Below, one piece after another: positions 36,161 to 47,250 of a DNA stretch of 64,000 nt. The stretch is taken from positions 48,878,122-48,942,121 of the forward strand of contig CM063108.1 in assembly GCA_031841125.1 (NCBI GenBank), given 5' to 3'. The translations under genes were made by a program, and so were the position numbers. The stretch's first letter is position 1. Each line of letters begins with the position of its first letter. The DNA is from Acanthococcus lagerstroemiae. Taxonomy: Eukaryota; Arthropoda; Insecta; Hemiptera; Eriococcidae. The notes below the pieces were generated by a model. It saw only the letters and a list, made by a program, of their open reading frames with translations. It was not told the DNA's origin and searched no databases.

Positions 36161-36560
36161 TGCTTTCCACCCATTTGCAATTCTTATTCCTATTTCGCGA
36201 TGTGTTCTGTTTTCCAAAGAAATTAATTGACCAAAGTATTTGTATTCCAACTTTATTAATTTGGAGTTCGTCAATCTGGACACTTTCCTCCATCTCTTTA
36301 TTTGATATGATTTTTGTTTTTGATGCGTTAATTCTTAGCCAATAGTGTAAATATTCGTTTTTGAGTTCCTTTAGCATTTCAGTCAATTCGTACTTATTTT
36401 TTCCGAAAATCACATTATCATCCACAAATCGAAGGTTGTTTAGGGTCTCTCCTTTCATTTTGATTCCTCCCCCCTCCCATTTTAAATGTCTCTGTTAAAT
36501 AGGTTGGGTGAAAATGGGTCTCCCTATTTTACTTTACCCCTCTTTGGATTTTCCAAAATA
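36138..36560 (-). pseudogene. RTE-like LINE reverse transcriptase fragment
   Basis: The minus strand reads VK-stop-GDPFSPNLF (RT 'QGDPLSP' motif) near 36500-36540. It then reads GETLNNLRFVDDNVIF at about 36420-36460, which holds the catalytic 'FADD' motif as FVDD, and LRINASKTKIIS, which matches the 'NxxKTK' region. Order and spacing fit an RTE-type RT palm. The stop in the QGDP motif, further stops and a missing endonuclease show a dead fragment. Confidence 0.75.
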
Positions 36561-36929
36561 CGAGCCTGTATTTCGATACTCATTTTGATACGTTGGCATT
36601 TAAAATTTTAAAGTTAAATTCCTATATGAGGAAGGAAAAATTGTTCCCCTCAGAATGAACTAGACCTCAGTTTAAGAAGATGCCTGTTTTTCTCATCTCT
36701 ATCTGATGTCGTAATCAAAGAAATGGGGGCGAGATTGTATTTGTAAGTGCACGTATCTGTATGTAAGGTGCGGTACGAAAATACTACTTTTTCTGAATAA
36801 GAAGTTGCATTGAGGTGGGACAGACTGACTGACATCTTAAAGGACTAAATTGTAGTTTATTTTAAGGTTAAAAAAGTTTCCCCTCATCTTACAGGGAGTC
36901 CGGAACGTGTCACCAACTTTGGAATCGTT

Positions 36930-37480
36930 GAAGGAAACATCTCGAAAAATGTATCGAACAGGGTTTTTTTGAATCACGGAGTTGGAAAATGTAATCAGAT
37001 TTCCGATTTGATACCAATTAGACTGCGAATTCGACTTTTTCTCCCTGTTGTTGGGTCATTGATGAGTCAGTTTAACTCGACCGAAAAAATTCGACCAAGG
37101 TATCGAAATGAGGGGTATTTGAGTCGCTGAGTTGGAAAATTCTGTCAGAATCTTAATCCGATCCTAATTTGATCCCTAAAATTAAAAATATCCCCTGAAA
37201 TGAGAAAATGTGATTTTGCGGGAAAAATGGAACAAGGTGCTGGAATAATGCATTCTTGTGTCGTAGATATCGAAAATTCAGTCAGATTTTTCATTCGACC
37301 CCGATTTGACTCCCAAATCTGACTTTTTCTCTCCTAATGCAACAATGTGATATGGCCAAAAAATGGAACAAATAATTGGGATCGGGATTTTTTGGTTCAA
37401 AAATTCAATATGATATATAATCCAACCCCGATTTATACCCCAAAACTGTATTTAATTCCTTCGAACGGGCAAAATCGCAC
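36930..37480 (+). repeat. Diverged ~140-base tandem array
   Basis: Four units are anchored on 'TATCGAAnnnGGGnTTTTTGA'-like blocks near 36948, 37099, 37233 and 37372. Each is followed by 'GAGTTGGAAAATnnnnTCAGA' and 'CCGATTTGAnnCC' blocks. The same unit occurs at 50530-51180. Non-coding. Confidence 0.6.
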
Positions 37481-38575
37481 TTTCATAAGATACTGATGCT
37501 TTTTCATCAGATATTGATATCTGTCCTCCAAAATCTTACATGCGGAAGGAGAATTGGAATTCCTTTTGGTGCCAAAATGTATTTTCCGGTGAACGCGAAC
37601 GTTTCAACGATGGACTTACGTGAAGATGACCCACTCGGTAAAAATAGTGAAATTGCATATTTTCCAAAATTTAAACTTTAGTTTTGGTAAGATCAAAAGT
37701 GGAATGTAATTAGTGGTCTACAACACCCCCCATTTCGATTGTAGGTTGATTCAGTTCTGTCCGTTTGAAGTCGTCTTCCGACCCGTTGTGCGGAGGAAGG
37801 AAATTCATTTCTCAAAAAACTCCCTCCCTCAGATACTTTTTCACCGATCTTCTCATATTTTTTTGCCGAACGTTTTCTTTCTCTCTTTTGCGCTTTCCTT
37901 CTTTATATCATTCTGTCTTACCTCACTGTTTCATAAGTTTCTTTCCCACTGAACGCCCCGGGGATATTCGCCCCCTTTTTTCTCTCATGCAAATCTAACG
38001 CTGCTCTGACGGGCTATGGCTGCGTGGATGCTAAATGACGAGGAGATTGAACCCTTTCGCACTCTCATTATACGCAAACCAGCACGGACGATCGGAAGAT
38101 TATATAAAAACTTGTTACTGCGATGGTGAAACATCAAGAAGGGTAATAAATTCGTGTAAAATTAATTTTCATTTCTATTGATTCGTTTTAGTAATTCGCC
38201 TTTGCCGGAGCCGCTGGCAATATTAGGTCTCTGTCGTTCTCCTCTTCTAAATGGGTAAGTATGAAATATGAGGGGCGAGTCTCTCGTACATGTTTTCCGC
38301 TACAGTTACCCTTCAATCAACGATTTACAAAGTCGTTGAGTCGATGTTTCTTAGAAAGCCAATTTCGACCTTCCAGTTGACTTGTTCGATTTTGGAACTT
38401 TATTTTGTGATGGGACTCGATGCTGCGCTCGTATGTTATGAGGATCTTAACTGGAACCTGCCAACAGGTGGCTATTTGAAGAATGATCTCAAGAGTCGTG
38501 GTGGAAGGCAGAATGCTCATCAGGAGCGGGAAGAATTTTACTGTTTTAAATACTTTTTGTTTGATAATATTTAAT
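37481..38575. other. No gene supported
   Basis: A 37-codon frame beginning MAAWMLNDEEIEP near 38017 and a 94-codon frame at 38290-38574 are unrecognised and lack clear splice borders. Pyrimidine-rich DNA lies at 37850-37990. Confidence 0.35.
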
Positions 38576-38589
38576 AAGTGGAATGCAGA

Positions 38590-38783
38590 GGAGGTCTGGT
38601 TGGCCGAGTGAATAGCGCGTTGGTCTCGGAATCCGGAGCTCCCGGGTTCGATTCCACACGTAGGCCGGTTTTTCGGCCAGAAGTGAAGAGAGCTAAGGCA
38701 GCCCTAGTAGCCTCCCCGACGTTTCTGAGGTAATGCTCGAAAGGGCGGATTCCAGGGCTCGGGTTGAGAGCAAATCAGAAAAG
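38590..38783 (+). mobile_element. tRNA-derived SINE, copy B
   Basis: Box A-like TGGCCGAGTGA and box B GGTTCGATTCC, then the GGCCGGTTTTTCGGCC hairpin, the GGTAATGCTCGAAAGGGCGG block and the CAAATCAGAAAAG tail. The 14-base target duplications are AAGTGGAATGCAGA (38576-38589) and AAGTGGGATGCAGA (38784-38797), one mismatch. This copy defines the element limits best. Confidence 0.9.
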
Positions 38784-38797
38784 AAGTGGGATGCAGA

Positions 38798-41700
38798 AAC
38801 CCAGAGTGGACCAATCTGTAATAGTAAACAAAGATTAAATATCAAATGTTTATTCCTCGAATTCCAACGTGAACCAACCCTCCTTGCTGGTTTTGCATCA
38901 GATAGTGTTTACCATTTAAATGCCCATCAGCGCTGGATCTTCGAGTTTTTGTAATTTGACGAATAAGTCGAATGGGTATAACTTCGTTGCTCGGTGCTTC
39001 ATTACAACCGTTGAATGTTCTTGATGAACAACCTTTCGCTAATTTGCAATCGTTTTTACAAATAAAACGTAACTGTCAAACTGCAGCGGCAAACCGGAGC
39101 TGAAGCCGGATGGGTAATCAGACTCTGGGTAAATGATCTGTACGTCTATCAGTTGATTTGTTTTTCCGCTTTCAGCTCATTGAACGCTGGCAGTTTAGTA
39201 AGTAAAATACGTCATTTAATAGCTTAATTTTTGTTCACATGGGAGACGACCACTTTATCAGTGTCTCGTATACAAGTACTTTCTGCCTACTCTTACGAAC
39301 ACAATAACCCGCATTTTAAATATATCTAAATTACGTATTTTAAAAGCCGTTTTGTGTTTAACATCGTACTGGATTGCTCCGAAGTGTCATTAAATTGACT
39401 CAAAATGTGTCGTTCGCTCGATAAATCTGTATCACGAGAAGAACCAGATTCTTTATGTAGGAACGCTGTCTGCACCTGGGTCGACAAATCGACGGTTGGA
39501 ATACAATGCCTCTTGGTATTCCGCCGGAAAGGTATTGCAAGCTGGCGTGGAAAACTATTCATACAGCAGGCCCAAGGACCAAGTTTTCTTAGCTCGTTCT
39601 GGAGGATCACGAAGTCTGCAGGCGTCTAAAAAAAGTCCTAACCAAGCTCGGAGTATTCTGAAATATGTCTGAAAGAGCCTAGAAGGTTGCCTTCATCATC
39701 ACAGCTTTTATTAATGCAAAACACTTATCGCTATTTAGTTACAAATCAAATATTACTAGAGCATTAGGCCCACATGCTGAGCATCGTCTGTTATTCTCAT
39801 TACTTGCCCAGCCCAGTCCCATTTGATTCAACGGACTACATGCATCGTGTTCAAATTGTTTTTGAATTTTCTTCTTATTCTGTCCAAACAGAGCCTATCT
39901 TTCAGTTTTATTCCTAACATCGATCTTTCCATTGCATTCTGAGTTATATTCAATTTATTCATCTACAAGTCCAAATCTGGAAAAGTCTTGACGCTTGAAC
40001 CAGTTTGTACAAATCCTAACAAACTGCAAAGAATCTTAAACCCGTCTATGTCGGTCATCGTGCGTCATATAAGACTAAAATAGTCTTATGAACAGGGCTG
40101 AAGAAGTTAATGACGTACAGAAGATGAGATGGTGGTGGTAGTGGAGGAAGGTGTCCCCAAAATTTTCTTCAGTTGACAAAGTTGCCAGCATCGATCCTTA
40201 GCTGGCAAAATCTCGAAAGTATTGACCTCTTTATCGTGCTTGCTTACTGATTTGGAAAATTTACATCAGTTGCAAAATTCGGCATTTTCAGTTGGAAAAG
40301 TTTCCTGCTCTCCCTGCTCCCTAGTCCCGAAGGTAATATTGGTAAATTGGTACGTATTCGTCTGAAACCATTTTAAAAGAACTGTAGTGAGTTTGGAAAA
40401 GTTCTGAAGGGTTTCAAAAAGTCTTGAACGGGGCCGAACCTGAAGGGACATCCTCCCCTTGGAAGGAATAAATGTGATATTTTCTTAAACCCTTTTTCAA
40501 CTTCAAAACTCCTCCTTGTAGATGTCGAGCTACTGCTCAGGTCTTGAAAAAGTATAAAAAATCATTAAAATATTTCAAGTTGGCCTGGAATAGTCTTACG
40601 AGAGTTAGATAAAGAAGATTTTGAATAGTCTTGAATATACATGTGGGGATGTGTGGAAGGATGTTAACGTATCTTCAAGTGTGAAAAGGTATCAAAGAGT
40701 CTTATACACTTATTTTTTTAATTGAAGAGCTTAAAATATGTCTGCTAGAATTTTGAAGAAGTTCTAGTCTGCAGGAGTTTCAAAGATTTTTAGTCGTCTT
40801 AAATAATATTAATTTGAATCATCTCGAACCTTCGGCTCCTTGAGTGAAACTTGAGTGTTACTATTTTCAATTAAATAATTTTTAATTACGCGTATTATCA
40901 AAGTTATTCACACAAGGTTCTTTCTCTCATTCTACCCTGTACCTGAAATCTCCTTTGGAACCGCCAATTTCCATTTTAGAATTGCTCGAACCCGGTATGA
41001 TTCCCGCTTGGCATGTTCCGGTGAAACGTTACTATAAGATCGCTAAAATTGCGCGCATTGAAGAATATTTCAGTCAGAACAAAGAGAGAGAAAGAGAGAG
41101 AGATAGGGGTAGTGAAATTTGTTTGAAAGGAACTTTTTTCGGGGTTCTTAGACATCTAAAATTCTTATTGAAGCTTTGTACTCTGAAATCCATCCTTTCC
41201 TAAGAGTGTGCCTTGTACTTTGTCTGTTGGAACTTGGATTCAAGATTAAGAGACAGACAGTATTACAATACAAGGCGCAAAAAGAAAACAATTGGAAAAA
41301 TCGTCGGAAGAGGACTCAGATTGGTCAAAGGGGGGCTCTGCCTCCCAATTACGGGCCTTCTGACTTCAGGGAACCGAAGGAGTGCGAATTTCTTTCGGAC
41401 CCGTTTCTGTACATCCCAATCTACTGATCCCTAGGTTTTTCTCCTTTCTCCTCCTTTCCTTAGATTACCACATTTTGAAATTTGTGTTTTCCATGTTTTT
41501 TAGCGTCATAATTGACTTTCTTCTTACACCTTTATACACCTTTTATTGGCTCGAATCAGCGAATCGAGAATAGGTTGTGGTTGGTTTCAAGATCGCGGAA
41601 TTCAATCTCGATAATAGTTTGGCTGTCTGTACATTCAAACTTGTAGCACCTGGAAGGGAGCGGGGTTCAAAATTTTCATGAATTGCGATATAAATGTCTA

Positions 41701-43389
41701 TTCAGGGGTTTTAAGTGTCGCTGAACTCATTTCGGGTGACGATTTGTCCCTGCTTTGCCTTTTACACTTTTGAAGTACGGCTTATGGTTGAGAAGTTATT
41801 GAGAAACAACTGAGGAAGGTCATACTTAGGATAACCTGGGAAGCTCGACATGGGTTCCGGGGTTGGCAACATTTCCTTTTAAATATTCCTTAGGGTCTGG
41901 ACTACAAGTGTTCCCAGTAGCACCATGGCATCAAAGAATGCAGGGTACATTCAACTAGCATCGAGACTATACGTCGATGAAAGAATGCGCTGCTCTGTGT
42001 GAATATCGACTCAGTGGACCCAGCATCATCGAGACGAAGCCACCACCGAAACAAAGAGATCTTAGTTCATCGACAAACGAATCAGGTTAATTTTTGGATT
42101 CGGAACGGGTGGAATCATGGAGGTGGTCTGTTCCCTGTTGTCTAGATTGAAATGAATCGAGAACGTTTACCGTCTTTTTCGAGATTTGCATCACGTATAC
42201 GTTTTAGAAAAATACTCGTCGTTGGTCGCTCGTATCTTTTATCTTCGTATAAGAGAGGAAGATTACAAAAACAAAAAAAAAAAAAAAAAAAACAGACCCC
42301 GAGAACCGCGCAAACGAGAGCGAAATAAGAAAAATGATGTCGATAGTGCCGAGTCATCGCGGCTCCAGAATGAGTTCACCACGATCGTCGTTGCGCTCGC
42401 TCGATGTTCCCGATTCCGCGCGGAGTCCCGGGGACCGGAGACCGTCGACCGGAGACCGTCGACCGTGGCCGCGATCGCGGTACCGAATACTCGACATTTT
42501 GGAACGTCATCGGGTGTATCGAAATCGGAGGACTTAGTCATCTGGGAGGCCCGTTGCGAAAGGTCTGCGCTACATATTCGGCATCACGCACACACATCCA
42601 ATCTGTCATGTATGTGCAGTCTTTTTGTGTCCGTTTTTGGGTACAAACATTATTCGCTTCATTTGTCGGGTGCTCGATGACGTGCGAATAGTTGGCAGGA
42701 AGGAGGAATGTATCGAACACGATTTAGAATTCCCAGGCCAGGACGCCCGCACCCTAAACCAATATTTAACTTCGAAAAAGGCCCAAGGTGCATTTTAAAT
42801 TTCGATTTGTGGCCGCGAGTCCGCGAATGAGACACGAGTACTTTGGAATGCTTAATGAAAAACGGCTTTTGTCAGAATGAAATACATAGAAGTTGGAGTT
42901 AAAGGATTGAATAGCTTTATCTGGTTATTCTTAGAAAATTGAGCATCCTTGCACATAATGGCAGATTTGCCGTGTGATAAACTGTGCTTCGGCACAGAGT
43001 GGCAAAATTTTGAGGGCGGCAGGATTCAGGGGAGAAATGGAAAACGAATAAGATGGGGATAACATTTGTCTCACCAATCGTTTTAAATTTTTGGGGGGCG
43101 GCAAAAAAATTAGCACTCAGTGCCAAATCAGGTACATCCAGCGTTGTCTGCAGACACCATTGAAGAAGGATTTCTATGCTGCAAACCTTCGAGACAGGGC
43201 CGGCCGTTTTCGAATCGACATCGACTCAGTAACTGGACTTCTTAATTGGTGGAAAGTACCTCGGCTCCCTACTTTCCGACCCCGAAATGGACTGAGGTAA
43301 CTCCGTTGACTTGCAACTCTGATTCCGCAAAACTGTTTTAAATCTGACTCTGACTCCGATTCCCGAACTATATAAACTCTTTTCCGCCG
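38798..43389. other. No gene seen; scattered simple repeats
   Basis: AT-rich sequence with weak 'AGTCTTGAA' repeats at about 40380-40800, a GAGA stretch at 41083-41105 and an A run at 42272-42291. GC-rich sequence at 42300-42560 has a tandem doublet of ACCGGAGACCGTCG; its open frames overlap on both strands and are unrecognised. Confidence 0.4.
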
Positions 43390-43620
43390 CGTTTTTGTTT
43401 CATTTTGCAAGTTTAAAAGGAGTCTGGAAGAGTCGCAAAGAGTGTTGAACACTTCCGGGAAAGTAAAAATTATGAAGTTTCGATGAGGTCTGGAATAATC
43501 TCGAACTGGTCCGGAAGAGTGTTAAACAGTTTTGACATGTCTGGAAAAACAAATTGGGAGATATCTAAAGAAGTCTGAAGGAATCTTCAGCTGTATTTGA
43601 ATCGTCTCAAACCTTTAGCT
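43390..43620. repeat. Degenerate 'GTCTGGAAGAGT' tract
   Basis: Phrases GTCTGGAAGAGTCG, GTCTGGAATAATC, GTCCGGAAGAGTG and GTCTGGAAAAAC recur at irregular ~25-35-base spacing. It resembles the reverse complement of the AGACTC family. Confidence 0.5.
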
Positions 43621-45384
43621 CATCCTCAGTAGAAACCTAAATTTTGATATATTCCAATGAAATTTTGCTCTCGATCTTTTTACTTACACTAAAAATGCAA
43701 CTTTCTAATCAGCTGCTGCATACAAACCTGAAATTTGACCTTTTCTCTTGGCCAACTACGCAAGGATGTGTATCTGAAGATTCGGAGAGGGGAGAGGGAG
43801 ATTTCCGCTTGCCTAAGTGTTGCCAACTAGAATCGAGAGCATTTCAGAGCACTGCTTCCAAATTTCAGGAGAATTCAAAAGATTGAAAAACTGCTGAAAG
43901 TGTAGTAGTTTACAGCAAATTATGACGAAAATTTATGGGTATCAATATCCAAATCCGTCAGTGTTGCCAGTTGCTTCGTTGATACAAAATTGTATAAAAA
44001 GGAGAGAGTCATCCAATGCCGCAAACGTAAAACCAGTTCTAATTCTCAAACCGTGTAACTAGTTCAGATCGGTGTTTCTAATTTCTGTATCTAGATTATG
44101 TGACAGGTGTATCTAGAATGTCTCGAGAAAAGAACTTTGTTCTTTTTGCATCTCTTCTCTGGGACATTGTAGAATGTATTATAGATGTAACACTTGCTGT
44201 ATGTTTTAAATATAACAAAACAAAAATAAACATTCGACAAAAATTAATCGAAAAATCTGAGAGCAATTCAAAAAAATTAATTAAAAATTCCGGAATATTT
44301 GAGAAATTTGGAAAAAAAATTAGGAGATTTAATTCAAAGATTTGACAATATTTTAGGATTTCAGGATACATTCAGGAGATTTTCCAGATTTTCCTGGAAT
44401 CTCTTGAATTTTTAGAAAGGTTAGAAACACTGGTGATGAATCTAGAAAGACAGCCTGGACGGTGCTATTCAAAATGTGTATATGCATTGCTTCCCTTCCC
44501 CGCCCAGAGTTTCCGTTTCGTTTTTGTGCCCTCAAAACGATAACTGGGGGAGTGGACAAGCAAAAACATTCAAAAACATTCATAAGGGTGGACGGTTTTA
44601 TGCCGACCAGTTTCTTATTAATGTTTAGAGTGAAAAATATCCGAGTAGGTTATCAGTTTTATTCAGATCACTAAATTAAGCGGTCGGGCGATATTTTTTG
44701 CAGAATTTTTTAAATATAGCAATTAGAAATCCGATTAATTTCTCCTAGAAAGAGAAAGAACGCAGCGAGGGCAGTGCAACTTCTGTTTTTAAAGATTTAC
44801 GCTGATCATTTTCCTATTTTAATTTTGACTTGAGCTATTTGCAGTCCAATCTGCATACAGGTACTCGCTTCACTGACTTAAGCCATTTACTTGGTGCTGA
44901 AAGCCTCGCTTCTTTCTTTCTTTCATTTTGCTTCCGTCTCTCCATCTGTCAGTTTTTTTGCCTGTCTTCTCTGTTTCGGATCTTAAAATTAGTGGCAGAA
45001 GAGGTAGACGAGGGAATCGGTACAGGAGATTTCGGATCCTGGTGTTGGTTTCAGCCCTCTGCTTGATGCTGGAGACCTAGCATTCCTTCTATCCGTCTGT
45101 TTGTCTACCAGTCTGTTTGGCTGTCTTAATTGTGTATCTGTCTCGAATCCTAGAATTTGTGGCAGGAAAAGTAGATAGAGAGAAGAGCAGAAGATTGCCA
45201 TCTAAATGGCTATAGTGAGCTGACTTTTTCGAATTCTAATGAGCGTTTCCGCCCTATACTTTGTACTAGAGACCTCGAATTCTCCCAGTCTGTCCAATGG
45301 CGTAAATAACGGCGATATGGGAATGTATTCCTGAGGATCTTTCGGAGTTTATAGGAGAGAGAACGAAGTATTAAAACCGGACCG

Positions 45385-45770
45385 CAGCGAGGGCATTCGA
45401 AATCATAAAACGAGAACAAGTAGAAAAAGCGCGTGTATTGATCGATAGTAAAAACAGATCTTAATGCGAGAGCTAGAACATCTGAACTGTGACTATACTG
45501 TAACTGAACTGTTGTCCTGAGCTCCTGAGCCACAAAATCTGAAAACGAGACTAATGCCCTACCTGGCCAATCGTAGAAAAGAAAAGGAGGATGAATCAAG
45601 AGGAGAAGAAGAAGAAGAATGTGATATTGAGAAGATCATGCAGCAGATGTGTATAGAAATGCAGGAGACAAAAGATGTTTGTTGGACGCTGGCATCGTGC
45701 TACGCATGAAATGACCAGATAGGACGATTTATACAAATATGTACCTGTGAGAGGAGAGGATCGCCGCATC
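45385..45770 (+). repeat. Dispersed repeat family, copy 2
   Basis: Partner of 15040-15365 in direct orientation. It shares AAGCGCGTGTATTGATCGA, GAACTGTGACTATACTGTAA, GAAATGCAGGAGACAAAAGA and a terminal GAGAGGATCGCCGC. Confidence 0.65.
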
Positions 45771-45928
45771 CTTCTCCCATCCTGCGGAAGACCGAAATTT
45801 CAGAGCTTGCTCATTTTTTTTCTGCTTGTCATGTCAAAATGTAAGCGAAATGTTGTCATTTTGTGGATCCACCACTATTTCGTCTACAGAATTTTTTCCT
45901 ATCCTTATTAGAAGAAATGTGTATTTAC

Positions 45929-46184
45929 ATTAGATTATTTCGGGCAGCCATTTTCTGGTATTTTTTGGTATAGCTGTGATCTGCTCGAATGATTTGTTCA
46001 ACTTCTGGCTTGCTGTTAAGTAAAAGTAACTCCAGACGTGTTATTTTAACAGAAATTTCTGTTATCAATGACGTCATCAAATTAGCAGACTTAGCAGATG
46101 CCTGCTCAAACGCAGTTCTGCTATTTGTTTTCTGTAAAAATAGCCGAAAAATACCAGAAAATGGCTGCCCAAAATAACCTATTA
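45929..46184. mobile_element. Foldback MITE, ~256 bases
   Basis: The terminal inverted repeats of ~35 bases share GGGCAGCCATTTTCTGGTAT exactly. The right arm reads ATACCAGAAAATGGCTGCCC. No open frame. Confidence 0.8.
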
Positions 46185-46265
46185 CTGTGTCTGTCTATCT
46201 TTCTGTTTACCTACCTTAGTTAATTATGTACCTGTTTCGGGTCTTAGAATTGGGAGGAGGGATTG

Positions 46266-46613
46266 CAGGGACGTACCGAAGAGTGTTTACTGGGGGAGGG
46301 AGGAGGGGGGAGGTAAAATTGTGAAAGTCTCAAGTGACTCAAAAAACCTTTGACCTGTTGGATTTTTCCAATTGACTCAACTCGAAATTCCCTAGTATTA
46401 AAGTAAAAGAAGAAAAACCTTTTGACTTGTTGGGTTTTTCCAACTTCTCAACTCAGTTCACAAGTATCAAAGCAAAAAAATAAATAAATAAAATAAACTT
46501 GTTGGATTTTTCCAACTTGCCTGACTGAAATGGTAAATTTTCCTGACTGCTGAGTAAAAAATTCCTACGGGGTATATAATCCCCCCTCCGCCCCTCCTAT
46601 CGGTACGTTCCTG
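46266..46613 (+). mobile_element. hAT-like MITE, copy 3 (complete)
   Basis: Starts CAGGGACGTACCGAAGAG and ends CTATCGGTACGTTCCTG, so its ends are inverted copies of CAGGRACGTACCGA. Flanking 8-mers AGGGATTG and ATGGAGTG agree in 6 of 8 positions. It sits inside a unit of the ~165-base satellite, so it is younger than that array. About 348 bases, no transposase. Confidence 0.8.
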
Positions 46614-46848
46614 ATGGAGTGGTTGACGAAGGTAAAGAGAAGGTAACTGCCTGAATGGCTCGTGAACTATTTCAGATCCTGGTGGTGGTTGGCTGTCTGG
46701 CTGACTCATTGTCTTTATGTCTTCTTCAGATTCTGGAATCTTTATCGAGTGGTGGTAGATTTAGTGGTAGGTTGTAAATTGTAATATACAGAGGGATGGT
46801 CATTTCTGTTCTTTTAGGCAGTTGTCTTTAATGACAAAACAAACATTC

Positions 46849-47045
46849 TTTTCTAATTTTGCTCTCACCTCGAACCCTGGAATCCGCTCTTTCGAGCATT
46901 GCCTCAGAGACGTCGGGGAGGCTGTTAGGACTGTCTTAGCTCTCTTCTCTTCTGGCCGAAAACCGGCCTAGATCAGCTATGTGGGCTTGAACCCCGAGCC
47001 TCCGGATTCCGAGACCAACGCGCTATCTACTCGGCCAACCAGACC
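46849..47045 (-). mobile_element. tRNA-derived SINE, copy C
   Basis: Reverse orientation: box A (TGGCCGAGTAG) lies near 47028-47038, and the GGCCGGTTTTCGGCC hairpin and GGAATCCGCTCTTTCGAGC tail block are present. Box B is altered (GGTTCAAGCCC). No clear target duplication. Confidence 0.85.
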
Positions 47046-47250
47046 CCTTGTACAAGAAATATAGAAATTACAAAAATTACACAAAAGACAGACACTATAA
47101 AAATGACAGAAAATACAAAAATAATAGAAAAAAAGAAAACGAGGGAATTGACAGAAATGATAAAAACCATTGTCTCTGCTATCAGTCCATCTCACAATCT
47201 GTTTATTGGTTTCTCTGTCTGTCTATCTACCTGTCTTTCTGTCCGTATGT

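Larger units (their letters stand above)
44870..47250 (+). repeat. Diverged ~165-base satellite, interrupted
   Basis: Anchors TTTCGGATCTTAAAATTAGTGG (44978), TCTCGAATCCTAGAATTTGTGG (45140), TTTCGGGTCTTAGAATTGG (46231) and TTCAGATTCTGGAATC (46725) mark units. Each is preceded by CTGTCTGTCTATC-like pyrimidine stretches. A dispersed repeat (45385), a foldback (45929), a hAT-like MITE (46266) and a SINE (46849) break the array. Confidence 0.6.

Noticed and set aside
38017..38130. 37-codon frame MAAWMLNDEEIEP
   Set aside because: Ends in a stop without a donor, has no family resemblance, and length is within chance expectation.
42186..42691. Overlapping GC-rich frames up to 164 codons
   Set aside because: The frames start next to an A run and cross a simple tandem doublet; all six-frame openness reflects GC-rich low-stop DNA rather than coding.
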